This document shows positions 1-7,126 of a DNA stretch of 10,736 bases, piece by piece (position 1 is the first letter of the stretch; every line of letters begins with the position of its first letter). The notes under the pieces are model-generated. The model was not told the origin of the DNA. It did no database searches and saw nothing but the letters and a program-made list of their open reading frames with translations. Source of the stretch: Phoronis ovalis (taxonomy: Eukaryota; Phoronida; Phoronidae); the NCBI GenBank assembly GCA_028565635.1, contig JAOXYB010060546.1, forward strand, positions 1 to 10,736. Direction: 5' to 3'. The translations under genes were made by a program, and so were the position numbers.

Positions 1-1405
1 GGGTCAATATTACACATAACCTGTACTTTGTCCTGTACTTACTGTGTACCAAATATGGAGCTGATCGGATAAAAACTCAAGGAGTTATTGCGAGACAAAG
101 GAAGTGTTACGCACAACAAAAAATGTCCAAGAATCATTTCGGCATTTGACATACTTATCAAGGTCATTTTAAAATGTCACCTAGCCTAGGCCGTCCACCA
201 ATATATGGCCTTCCTAGAACCACCTTTGAATCGTCCAGGTAGCGCTTCGTCTTCGCGGCTGTAGACTTATTGTCCTATCGAGAACAAACATGGCCACCAG
301 TCAGCCATATTGGAAGTAATCTAGGTCAAAAGTACACATAGCATGTGCTGCGACCTGTACTTGCTCTGTGCAGAATATGAAACTGATCGGATATAAACTG
401 AAGGTGTTATTATGACGTGCAATCTCGCGAACCAACATGGCTACCATTCGGCCATGTTGGAAGTAACCTGTACTTTGTCTTGTACTTACTGTGTACCAAA
501 TATGGAGCTGATCAGATAAAACCTGACGCAGTTATTGTGAGTCAAAGAAAGTGTTATGCACGGCAAAAAATGTCGAAGTTTTGTAGCCTAGCCTATTACG
601 CCCATCAACCTATAGTCTTCCTAGATCCACCTATGAATCGTCCAGGTAGGGCTTTTTCTTCGCGGCTATAAACGCAATGTTACGTACCCTCTCAAGAACA
701 AACATGGCCGTCAATTGGCCATATTGGAAGTAATCTAGGTCAAAAGTACACATAGAATGTACTGCGAACTGGACTTACTCTGTGCCGAATATGAAACTGA
801 TCGGATAAAAGCTGAAGGTGTTATTATGACGTGCAATCTCGCAAACCAACATGGCCGACTGGCGGCTATGTTGAAGTAATCCGGGTCAATATTATATATA
901 ACCTGTACTTTGTCCTGTACTTACTGTGTACCGAATATGGAGCTGATCGGATAAAAACTTAAGCAGTTATTGCGGGACAAAGAAAATGTTACGCACCACA
1001 AAAAATGTCCAAGATTTGTTGCGGCATTTGACCTACTTGTCAAGGTTATTTTAAAATGTCACTTAGCCTATTACGCCCACCAGTCTATGGCCTTCCTAGA
1101 ACCACCTTTGAATCGTCCAGGTAGGGCTTCGTCTTCGCAGCTATAGATGCGGGAACAAACATGGCCGCCAGTCAGCCATATTGGAAATAATCTAGGTCAA
1201 AAGTACATACAGCATGTACTGCGACCTGGACTTACTCTGTTCCGAATATGAAACTGATCGGATAAAAACTGAAGCTGATATTACGACGTGCATTCTCGCG
1301 AACCAACATGGCCGCCAATCGGCCATGTTGTAAGTGAACTGGGTCAATATTACATATAGCCTGTACTTTGACATGTACTTACTCTGTACCGAATATGGAG
1401 CTCTC

Positions 1406-1626
1406 GGGAACAAATATGGCCACCAGTTGGCCATATTGGAAGTAATCAAGGTCAAAAGTAAAAGAGACCTGCACTTTGAGCTGTATTTACCCTGTGCCGA
1501 ATATGAACCTGATTAGATAAAAACTGAATCTGTTATCGCGAGATAAAGAAAGTGTTACATACAACGACGACGACGCCTACACTATGACAATATGCCCATC
1601 TACCGCTATGTGGATGGGCATAAAAA
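1406..1626 (+). mobile_element. 3' end module of array 1: terminal unit, (ACG)4, hairpin, A-run
   Basis: After the last core unit comes a unit with its own variant bases (TAATCAAGG, GACCTGCACTTTG, TGTATTTACCCTGTG), then GTTACATACA, then (ACG)4 at 1564-1575, the hairpin at 1591-1622 and a run of six A. The same order appears at the end of array 2b (7960-8187). Finding the same terminal unit twice shows that the arrays are copies of one element with a fixed end. Core tandem repeats, microsatellite and hairpin-bearing tail together resemble bivalve pearl elements and non-autonomous Helentrons, as I know those families. Assignment to a class is inference. Confidence 0.6.
1591..1622. repeat. Perfect hairpin at the 3' end of array 1
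   Basis: TATGCCCATC (1591-1600) and GATGGGCATA (1613-1622) are exact reverse complements. Three further pairs inside (one T:G) extend the stem to 13 bp with a six-base loop. It is followed directly by A-run and AGCT. The end of array 2b has the same outer stem in eroded form. Confidence 0.9.
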
Positions 1627-1945
1627 AGCTCCCCAGTGATACCTATTCAGAATGAGTCATCATGATAGAATAGACGTGGTAGGCGACGATTGATCACACA
1701 GAGAGAGAGGCTTATCTTGGTTGGCAAAAGTTTAATGATGTAATTATTTCACTCTTGTTGAATTGAAGGAATATAACAAAAATTTACTACGGTTAAGCCC
1801 AGATGTTAGTTGAGAAGGTACAGAACACTAACGGATGGATTTATTCAGACTGGAGTCTACTTATTATGTGCATGAAAAGCAATATAAGCCAATATAATAA
1901 GCAATATAAACAACAAGTTAATTAATCCTATATTGTCACCCTTAC

Positions 1946-2173
1946 CTATCCATTCTGTTTCCCTAACAAACAGTCTACTATCACAAACATCGCATGTCTT
2001 GTGCACTACTCTGTTTTGTCTCTCGCCTCGATGGGGCAAAGGTTCAACAGTCGGCTTGTGACCTTTGAGATAGCTTCCAATGATTTCACAAGCAGGAGTG
2101 CAAACATCATGCAGCCATTTTTCTGGGTTAGTAGAGTCCACAGCATAAATTGGTGGAATATTTGCTCCTGGAC
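1946..2173 (-). CDS. TRIT1: TRIT1 exon: C-terminal linker and first half of the C2H2-type zinc finger
   Basis: The acceptor is GCTGTTTTGTAG ending at 2174 and the donor is TGGATAG|GTAAGGGTG at 1945. Two bases complete Arg, then 75 codons and one base follow. Residues 1-10 are PGANIPPIYA, and residues 30-40 hold IIGSYLKGHKP, both typical of animal TRIT1. Cys60 and Cys63 form a CxxC knuckle, and ETEW at 71-74 matches the position where TRIT1 zinc fingers have x-x-E-W. The partner histidines (H-x-x-S-x-x-H) should be in the next exon and are not in the window. The reading frame stays open past the donor and ends in a hydrophobic stretch, but that stretch is intron translated. Bacterial MiaA lacks this zinc finger, which marks the gene as the eukaryotic form. 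Confidence 0.95.
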
Positions 2174-2380
2174 CTACAAAACAGCATTATTGTTAAATTG
2201 ATCAACTACACCTACCAGATCTTTTGCTGGAATTAGGTTAATCATCACATATGCTTCTAAAACCATGAACTAAAGAAAAGTCAAAAGGACTAACAGAGGT
2301 ATTTAAAAAAATGTATATTTTTTTTTTTTTGAATTAAGCCACAGTATAGATAAAGTAAACTGTCAGACATTCACCATGAT

Positions 2381-2400
2381 TAGACAGGAAAACCTGTCTA
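2381..2400. repeat. 8-bp perfect hairpin with AAAA loop
   Basis: TAGACAGG and CCTGTCTA flank four A bases. The hairpin abuts the end of the inverse-orientation repeat piece that begins at about 2401. It is unrelated in sequence to the hairpin ending arrays 1 and 2b. Confidence 0.7.
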
Positions 2401-2690
2401 CTGACTGTCATGGGCCACTGGCAGGCTTGTTTGTTCTAGAGAGGACATGTCACGTTGAGCCATTTTCCAGAAAGATGAAGCATTGACTGGACATTTTGAT
2501 GGTGGATTCCTGAAGGCCATAGCTGGGAGGACAGATATGGCTAGGGGAAATTTTAGAAGGGGATATTTTTCATTGTGCTGTAACACTTTCCTTATCTCGC
2601 AATAACATCTTCAGTTCTATCTGATCATTTGGCACCAGGTAAATACAGGTCAAAGTGCAGGTCAGGTTTAAGTTTGACCTGGATCAGGGT
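2401..2690 (-). repeat. Inverse-orientation repeat copy (B/terminal-like unit)
   Basis: Read on the minus strand this gives the core order: a TTTGACCTGTATTTACC-type segment, TGATCAGATA, ACTGAAG, TTATTGCGAGATAA, GGAAAGTGTTAC, CTATGGCCTTC, GTCCAGTCAATGCTTCATC and CTAGAACAAAC. It is well diverged and, like one B unit of array 1, lacks most of the TTTGACCTAC block. It lies in the GC-AG intron in the opposite orientation to arrays 1, 2a and 2b, so it is in sense with TRIT1. Confidence 0.8.
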
Positions 2691-2799
2691 TGCTGAAACT
2701 TTCATTTTATCAGACTTACACCAGATGGCACTCATTCCTATGGAGAACTTCACAGTAGCGAAAGCGATACCTAGTAGGAGACAATACTAGAAACCATGC

Positions 2800-3408
2800 T
2801 GCCATGTTTGAGACAAGGATACAACTAAGCATGTCTGTAAATGGATATTTGCTGCAATACGCTACATTATTATACAGTTTCAAATATATTTGGACTTTTT
2901 GATGTATCTGGCATGTTCTTTAACACCTGTTTATAAATAAATTATACAATATCTCTAAATTTAACTGTAATAAATAGGGATTATGCTTGGTATTTTAGTG
3001 GGGATTATAGCCACGATTAGATAACCCATATCATAAAACAAGCGAAATTGATATAATTGTACCATCATTATTATATTGCAATCCCATTTTTGGTATTATT
3101 TTTGTATGGAACTTAAATATAATTTTTTTCAGATGTTTTGGTGACCTATAGAAAGATGAGTAAACTGCTGGACATTGACCTCATGCAATCCTATTTTTTA
3201 ATCAGTTTACCTACAGTTTCTACAAGCCTGACCTGGATGACTTCCAAGATGGCCAACTGGTGGCATTTTTGTTTTTGAGATTGTACATCGCAATAGCAGC
3301 TTCAGTCTTTTATGCACAGTGCAAGTCAATGGAAAAGTACAAGTCAAGGTACAATTTTGACCTACATTTTAAAGACGTGCTCAGTTTATCCTTGTCTCAA
3401 ACATGGCA
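2800..3408. repeat. Inverted repeat pair, about 44-bp arms (2800-2843 and 3365-3408)
   Basis: The left arm starts TGCCATGTTTGAGACAAGG; the right arm read on the minus strand starts the same way. Arms match over about 44 bp with roughly five or six differences and one indel. The right arm lies next to the A-like inverse copy. The arms may be eroded ends of the same repeat in opposite orientations or terminal inverted repeats of a separate small element. No target-site duplication was recognised. Confidence 0.6.
3228..3370 (-). repeat. Inverse-orientation repeat copy (A-like unit)
   Basis: The minus strand reads GGTCAAAATTGTAC, CTTGACTTGTAC, ACTGAAGCTGCTATTGCGA, TGTACAATCTC, then AACAAAAATGCCACCAGTTGGCCATCTTGGAAGT. 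The TGTACAATCTC link before the landmark marks it as an A-type unit. It is diverged and truncated on both sides. Confidence 0.75.
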
Positions 3409-4065
3409 CCATAGTCCGCTACTATGTACTATGACATTCTCTGACAATGTTGTTTATGCATTTATTCTGATATCCACAGAGTGAACATTTTAAGTCAGAA
3501 GGTAAATATAGACCAAAAAACTGGTCAAGTTTGATTTTGATTTCTATCAATTTCACTACAGTGAAAGCAGAGTTTTGTGTTTGAAGTGAACCTGCGAAAG
3601 ATGTCTCTCGGTGAATCTTAAGTAAATTAGCTAGGATGAGACCACCTCAAGAGCATATGAAAAGGTAACCTCCTTGTGCAGTTTTTGAATAGATAATACT
3701 AAAGTGAGTAGTCTCTGTGATGACAAGCAGTGTGAACCACCTGCCATCACCTCAATCTTAACCCATAAAAATCAGGCTCAACTAAAAAATATACTATGTT
3801 TCAAAAATTCAAATGTATACATTTTCAAAATTTGAAAAACGGATTTAAGTTTATATCCATTTCGATGATAATTTAACCTAGCAGATATTACATGCAGTAT
3901 AACAAAACTGACATTAGCCTATATGAATGCACATGTTCTTTCTAATTTTGATGTCACTCTTTTTGGTTGCAGTCTTATAATAATAACAGTCTGCAGTATT
4001 TACATGTAGCTACAGTCCTATTTACAATTTACAATACACATTATAAGGCCATCTACTATACTTGC

Positions 4066-4143
4066 GTTTTAGGAATCTGTTTTGAATCCATTTCACTTGG
4101 TACCTGGCATATCTTCTTGTAGCTGTTTTCAAAGTTTCAATTC
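4066..4143 (-). CDS. TRIT1: TRIT1 short exon: TRRYAR-Q-KW-NRF motif, followed by a GC donor
   Basis: The exon is 78 nt: two bases completing Gly, 25 codons (IETLK, TATRRYARYQ, VKWIQNRF, LK) and one base, C. The TRRYAR-x-Q-x-[KR]-W-x-x-N-R-F block is a MiaA/TRIT1 hallmark at the end of the catalytic domain (bacterial form T-R-x-[YL]-A-[KR]-[RK]-Q-x-T-W-[FL]). The acceptor is TTATATTTCAG ending at 4144. A second plausible acceptor, GTTTGTTTACAG ending at 4169, lies 25 nt upstream but would shift the frame into a stop within a few codons. The donor is AAAAC|GCAAGTATAG at 4065, a GC-type donor. C plus GT from the next exon gives Arg and restores the family order NRF-x-R-P-G. No GT nearby keeps the frame. 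Confidence 0.92.
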
Positions 4144-4649
4144 CTGAAATATAATCAATCGAATCCACCTGTAAACAAACTTTTAGTACATACCACACTT
4201 TGATACTGTATTCTTATTAGACAATTCACAGTCACATGTTAGTCAGTGAATTTACACAACAGGCTTGCTAGGCTATTGCCATTTATAATGCCCTGCTACA
4301 AAAACGCGTTCAGCCAGCTGGTAACCGTGACCAAAAGTTAAATATATATTTAGTTTAATATATATGAAATAAGTCCTTAGTAGATTAGGCATAATGTATA
4401 TTTACTAGTTAATTATATAAAAATACCGCCCGTGAGGTTTCAGGTCTGTTGTTTAAGTTGACTTATTTCACAAAATTTGATTTGAAACTTGCAGTCAGAA
4501 AGTAGGTAACGACCTACTTTAAAATTTGTCATATGTTATTAAATTCTTTCCGACCTCTCAAAAATTCTTAAAAATGCCTCAGGCATAATGGGTTAAGGAA
4601 GTATGTCAAGAGAGCACTATACAAACAATAACCATTAGGAACAGTTTAC
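4144..4649 (-). other. TRIT1 intron, 506 nt, no recognised repeat
   Basis: A short intron with donor GTAAACTG and acceptor TATATTTCAG. It is AT-rich, with an imperfect AT palindrome around 4340-4366. I see no copy of the repeat family and no RNA gene. A decoy acceptor ends at 4169. Confidence 0.85.
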
Positions 4650-4765
4650 CTTCATTTAATAATTTTATTCCTATTTTGCTATGCCATTCACTTTCAGGTA
4701 ACATTAGGTAATTGTGAAACTCTTTAAATCCAATGCTTTGAAAGATACCATGCGTGTAATCAGTA
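4650..4765 (-). CDS. TRIT1: TRIT1 internal exon: GIFQSIGFKEF motif
   Basis: The acceptor is GCCTTTTTTCAG ending at 4766, the strongest polypyrimidine tract in the visible gene. The donor is AATGAAG|GTAAACTG at 4649. One base completes Ser, then 38 codons and one base follow. Residues 1-16 read TDYTHGIFQSIGFKEF, the most diagnostic stretch in the window. Bacterial MiaA has Q-[AS]-[IL]-G-Y-[KR]-[EQ] here, and animal TRIT1 has the GIFQSIGFKEF form. The segment then runs NYLMLPESEW to IGIKLLNE and joins GIETLK in the next exon. The open frame continues past the donor into the intron, but that extension has no family similarity. Confidence 0.95.
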
Positions 4766-5332
4766 CTGAAAAAAGGCGAACGTTTTGCACATGACCACAA
4801 TGCATATAGAATGACTATAAGTCCATGCACTATTTGAAGAAATCAATAAGTTTCCCAACTTTATCCTTAAATTTTCCAAAATTTCATTGACAACTATCTA
4901 GCAGCAAAACTCCCCTGATAACACAAAGTGTCGTCATGGTGCCACTCCCCCAAATCAAATACATTTGGGATTCTTTTCACATTTTGCACTTGAGACTTGT
5001 TAACACGTGACTGTGGATCTTGTAAATTTTTATAGTAAAATATGGCCAGTAAAGAATAAGTGCTCTCTAATTGGATTCTGGTGTGATAAGTAATTGAAAC
5101 AGGAACAAATTGAATATGTCATTCTCTAATCATCACTACGCCTATGACCAAAAATATTTTCCTATCAAAAAAAGCTCATTACAACCCTAGCAAAGATAAT
5201 TTATTAGTAGGCACTCCCACCTAAAAGAATAATTATGTGATTAATCATTTGAAAAAATAGGTGAAGAAATATCCCTCAATGTTTAACTTTTATAATAGCT
5301 TACTTTTTTACATCCATTCAGTAATTTCCTAC
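4766..5332 (-). other. TRIT1 intron, 567 nt, no recognised repeat
   Basis: Donor GTAGGAAAT and acceptor GCCTTTTTTCAG bound an AT-rich intron. I see no repeat-family copy and no coding similarity in it. Confidence 0.85.
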
Positions 5333-5444
5333 CTTTCACCAGCCACTCTTTTTTCATTATACAGCTTATGAAATTCTTGCAGTTCCTTCACCAATCCACT
5401 TTTAATCATAGCATGAACTCTATCATCACATCTTTGATCCAGCA
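5333..5444 (-). CDS. TRIT1: TRIT1 internal exon: LDQRxDDRV motif
   Basis: The acceptor is ACATTTGTAG ending at 5445 and the donor is GAAAG|GTAGGAAAT at 5332. Two bases complete a Val codon, then 36 full codons and two bases follow. Residues 1-9 read LDQRCDDRV, the family motif in which paired Arg/Asp residues precede the helix 'xMxxxGLxxEL'. Here that helix reads AMIKSGLVKELQEFHKLYN (residues 11-29). This is the region where bacterial MiaA reads LxxRIxxRFxxMxxxGLxxEv. The last bases AG combine with T of the next exon to give Ser. Reading also stays open a little upstream (TFVV), so a longer exon is formally possible, but the phase of the preceding donor supports the start chosen here. Confidence 0.92.
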
Positions 5445-6873
5445 CTACAAATGTTTTAAAACTAATTGGAGTTTTAACAAGACAATTGTCATGTTTAATG
5501 CTCATCACATCCGTAGGATTACATCATATTGTGGTTTGTAGCTCTGATTAGTATCTGCGTTAGTTCCGTTAAGTATCGGATACAATAAATGTCAAAGATT
5601 TAGATCGGCATTTGACCTACTTCTGGAGGTCATTTTAAAATGTCACCTAGCCTAATACACCTAGCAACTTATGGCCTCCATAAATCTACATTTGAATCGT
5701 CCAGTCAATGCCAATTGGCCATATGGGAAGTGATCAAGGTCAAAACTATAACCGACCTGTACTTTGACAAGTAAAAACTTTAGCAGTGATGGCGAAACAA
5801 AGCAATTGTTACGTACAATGTTAAACATTCAATTGTCCAGTCAAAGTTGAGTCTTTCCCAAAGTGGGCACAATGTGATTGTTTTCTTGGGAACAAACATG
5901 GCCACCAGTCAGCCATATTGGAAGTAATCCAGGTCCATATTAAACCTAACCTGTAGTTTAACCTGCAATCACTCTGTACGAACATAAAGCTGATCGGATT
6001 AAAACTGAAGCTCGAGAACCAACATGGCCACCAGTTGGCCCTCTTGGGAAATGATTCTATGTCTAAATTATAGTTGACTTGTACGTTGACATGTATTTTG
6101 TCACCAATATGAAGCTGATCGAATAAAACTGAAGCAGTTACTACGAGACAAAGAAAGTGATGAACAACAAAAAATGATGAAGATTCATAGCGGTATTTGA
6201 CCTATTTCTGAAGGTCTTTTTAAAATATCACCTAGCCTAAACTAACCTTTGTGAATCCATCTTCAACCAGTCAATGCTTCGTCTTTCTCGAAATAAGCGC
6301 AACCTGATGTGCCCACTAGGTAACAAACATTGTCATCCGTCTGCTGCCTTCAAAATAATCCATGTCAAAATTGTAAAACTTGTACTTTGACCTGTATTTA
6401 CCTGTACCAAATATAAACAATATCGGATAAACTGAAACAGTTATTGCAAGACAAAGAACGTGTCCCACACAATAAAAATGACAAATATTTGGATAGGCAT
6501 CTGATCTCCTTCTTAAGGTCACTTTATAATCTCACCTAGCCTAATAAGCCCATTAACCTATGGCCTTCTTAGAATCGTCCAATGCTTCATCTTAGCGGCT
6601 AACATGCCTTCTCTGGAACAAAAATGACCACCAGTCGGCCATATTGGGAAGAAATCCAGGTCAAAATTATTACTGACCTGTACTTTGATCTGTACTTATC
6701 CCGTACCGAATATGAAGCTGATTGAATAAAATCTGAAGCAGTTACTGTGTAACAAAGAAAAGTGTTACACACAACAAAAAATGTCAAAGATTCATACCAA
6801 CATTTGACCTACTTCTTAAGGTCACTTTAAATTGTCATCTAGCCTATAACACCCACAAATCAAAAGTTATTAC
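5445..6873 (-). other. TRIT1 intron, 1,429 nt, almost filled by repeat array 2a
   Basis: The donor is GTAATAAC and the acceptor ACATTTGTAG. About 95% of the intron is the diverged repeat array described separately. Only about 15 bp at the donor end and about 50 bp at the acceptor end are clearly non-repeat. Confidence 0.85.
5500..6860 (+). repeat. Repeat array 2a: older, diverged copy of the same family
   Basis: A 5' flank around 5500-5590 leads into a partial B core (AAAGATTTAGATCGGCATTTGACC from 5595). Landmark units follow near 5711, 5888, 6013, 6318 and 6614, and the last two intervals are about 300 bp. Units differ from each other far more than in array 1. At about 6008-6013, AACTGAAGCTCGAGAACC joins two unit parts with internal loss, like 1395-1406 in array 1. 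No ACG/hairpin end is present: similarity fades in a CACCCACAAA segment about 15 bp before the donor of the exon at 6874-7016. Confidence 0.85.
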
Positions 6874-7016
6874 CTGACTGTTGACACTGTATCCACAGTA
6901 TACATGTGTTAGGATACCTCAGCGGTCCACTAAGTGTCCCAGCACCAGGCTCACTGTGCTGCTGTTGAAGAATTTCACTTTTTGTTACACCATGTTGTTT
7001 GTGTACTTGTAGGGCT
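6874..7016 (-). CDS. TRIT1: TRIT1 internal exon: ALQV helix, SGPL and CILW segment
   Basis: The acceptor is TTATCACTTAAG ending at 7017 and the donor is CAGTCAG|GTAATAAC at 6873. One base completes the split Arg codon, followed by 47 full codons and one base (G). Residues 1-4 are ALQV, residues 9-14 GVTKSE, 29-36 SGPLRYPN and 38-44 CILWIQC. In order, these match the eukaryotic TRIT1/MOD5 segment after the DxRR block, including the strand ending in the Trp-containing CILW motif. The final G joins TG of the next exon to give Val (QQS-V-LDQR). The acceptor has a poor polypyrimidine tract, but no other AG keeps both frame and homology. This short exon sits between two repeat arrays, and repeat similarity comes to within about 15 bp of its donor. 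Confidence 0.92.
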
Positions 7017-7126
7017 CTTAAGTGATAAAATTAAAAGTTTAGACAAAAATTTCACGAAAAATGCAAGTTTAGGCATTTGTAATATTTCAACTTTTATACA
7101 CACACGACATGTAATGTCAGATGCCC

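Larger units (their letters stand above)
1..1630 (+). repeat. Repeat array 1: composite A/B tandem array with a defined 3' end
   Basis: A recurring landmark, (A/C)AACATGGCC followed by GGCCAT(A/G)TTGGAAGTAAT, occurs near 281, 427, 695, 841, 1151, 1298 and 1406. Spacings alternate. The A subunits (281-426, 695-840, 1151-1297; about 146 bp) carry TAATCTAGGTCAAAAGTAC and end in GACGTGC. The B subunits (427-694, 841-1150; about 268-310 bp) carry GGGTCAATATTA, TTTGACCTAC and CCACCTTTGAATCGTCCAGG. The composite period is about 414-457 bp. Copies of one type are more alike than A is to B, as expected if the A+B pair is the unit of amplification. The window opens inside a B unit. The last B is cut short (1298-1405) and is followed by a distinct terminal unit (1406-1560), an ACG run and a hairpin. 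The transcription strand of the element is unknown; + is the orientation reading toward the hairpin. Confidence 0.9.
1..1945 (-). other. TRIT1 intron after the CxxC exon; continues past the left edge
   Basis: The intron begins with donor GTAAGGGTG at 1945. I looked on the minus strand for the expected zinc-finger histidine segment and found none, so the acceptor should lie to the left of position 1. Contents are repeat array 1 (1 to about 1630) and about 315 bp of unique sequence (1631-1945), which includes a short (AG)n run near 1700-1708. Confidence 0.75.
2174..4065 (-). other. GC-AG intron of TRIT1, 1,892 nt
   Basis: This intron begins with GCAAGTATAG on the minus strand and ends with GCTGTTTTGTAG. 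Its phase (1) is fixed by the codon C|GT between LK and PGAN. It holds two pieces of the window-wide repeat in inverse orientation relative to the other arrays (about 2401-2690 and 3228-3370), a pair of short inverted arms (2800-2843 and 3365-3408), an 8-bp hairpin (2381-2400) and a T13 run (2318-2330). The rest is AT-rich, with no recognised coding. Confidence 0.82.

Noticed and set aside
417-671. Open frame of 84 codons on the + strand inside array 1, with similar frames at 7730-8126
   Set aside because: It is repeat sequence. Other copies of the same unit carry stops and the unit varies by an indel of about 40 bp that breaks the frame, so there is no sign of a conserved protein.
1-1630. 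CRISPR-like array because of regular repeats
   Set aside because: Units are 146-310 bp, diverged and without spacers, and lie in a eukaryotic intron.
1857-1945. Hydrophobic C-terminal tail continuing the zinc-finger exon frame, suggesting a membrane protein
   Set aside because: A consensus donor (AG|GTAAGG) ends the exon at 1946 and the known family continues with a soluble zinc finger; the tail is intron read through.
2318-2330. T13 run as the poly(A) tail of a minus-strand retroposed element
   Set aside because: No SINE-like body, A/B box promoter or target-site duplication could be seen next to it; it is more likely a simple homopolymer.
4144-4168. Longer version of the short TRIT1 exon using the acceptor ending at 4169
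   Set aside because: The preceding exon ends one base into a codon. With this acceptor the frame hits a stop after four codons and the LLNE-GIETLK match is lost.
4340-4366. AT palindrome (ATATATATTTAGTTTAATATATAT-like) as a regulatory hairpin
   Set aside because: Such imperfect palindromes are expected by chance in AT-rich introns, and there is no supporting context.
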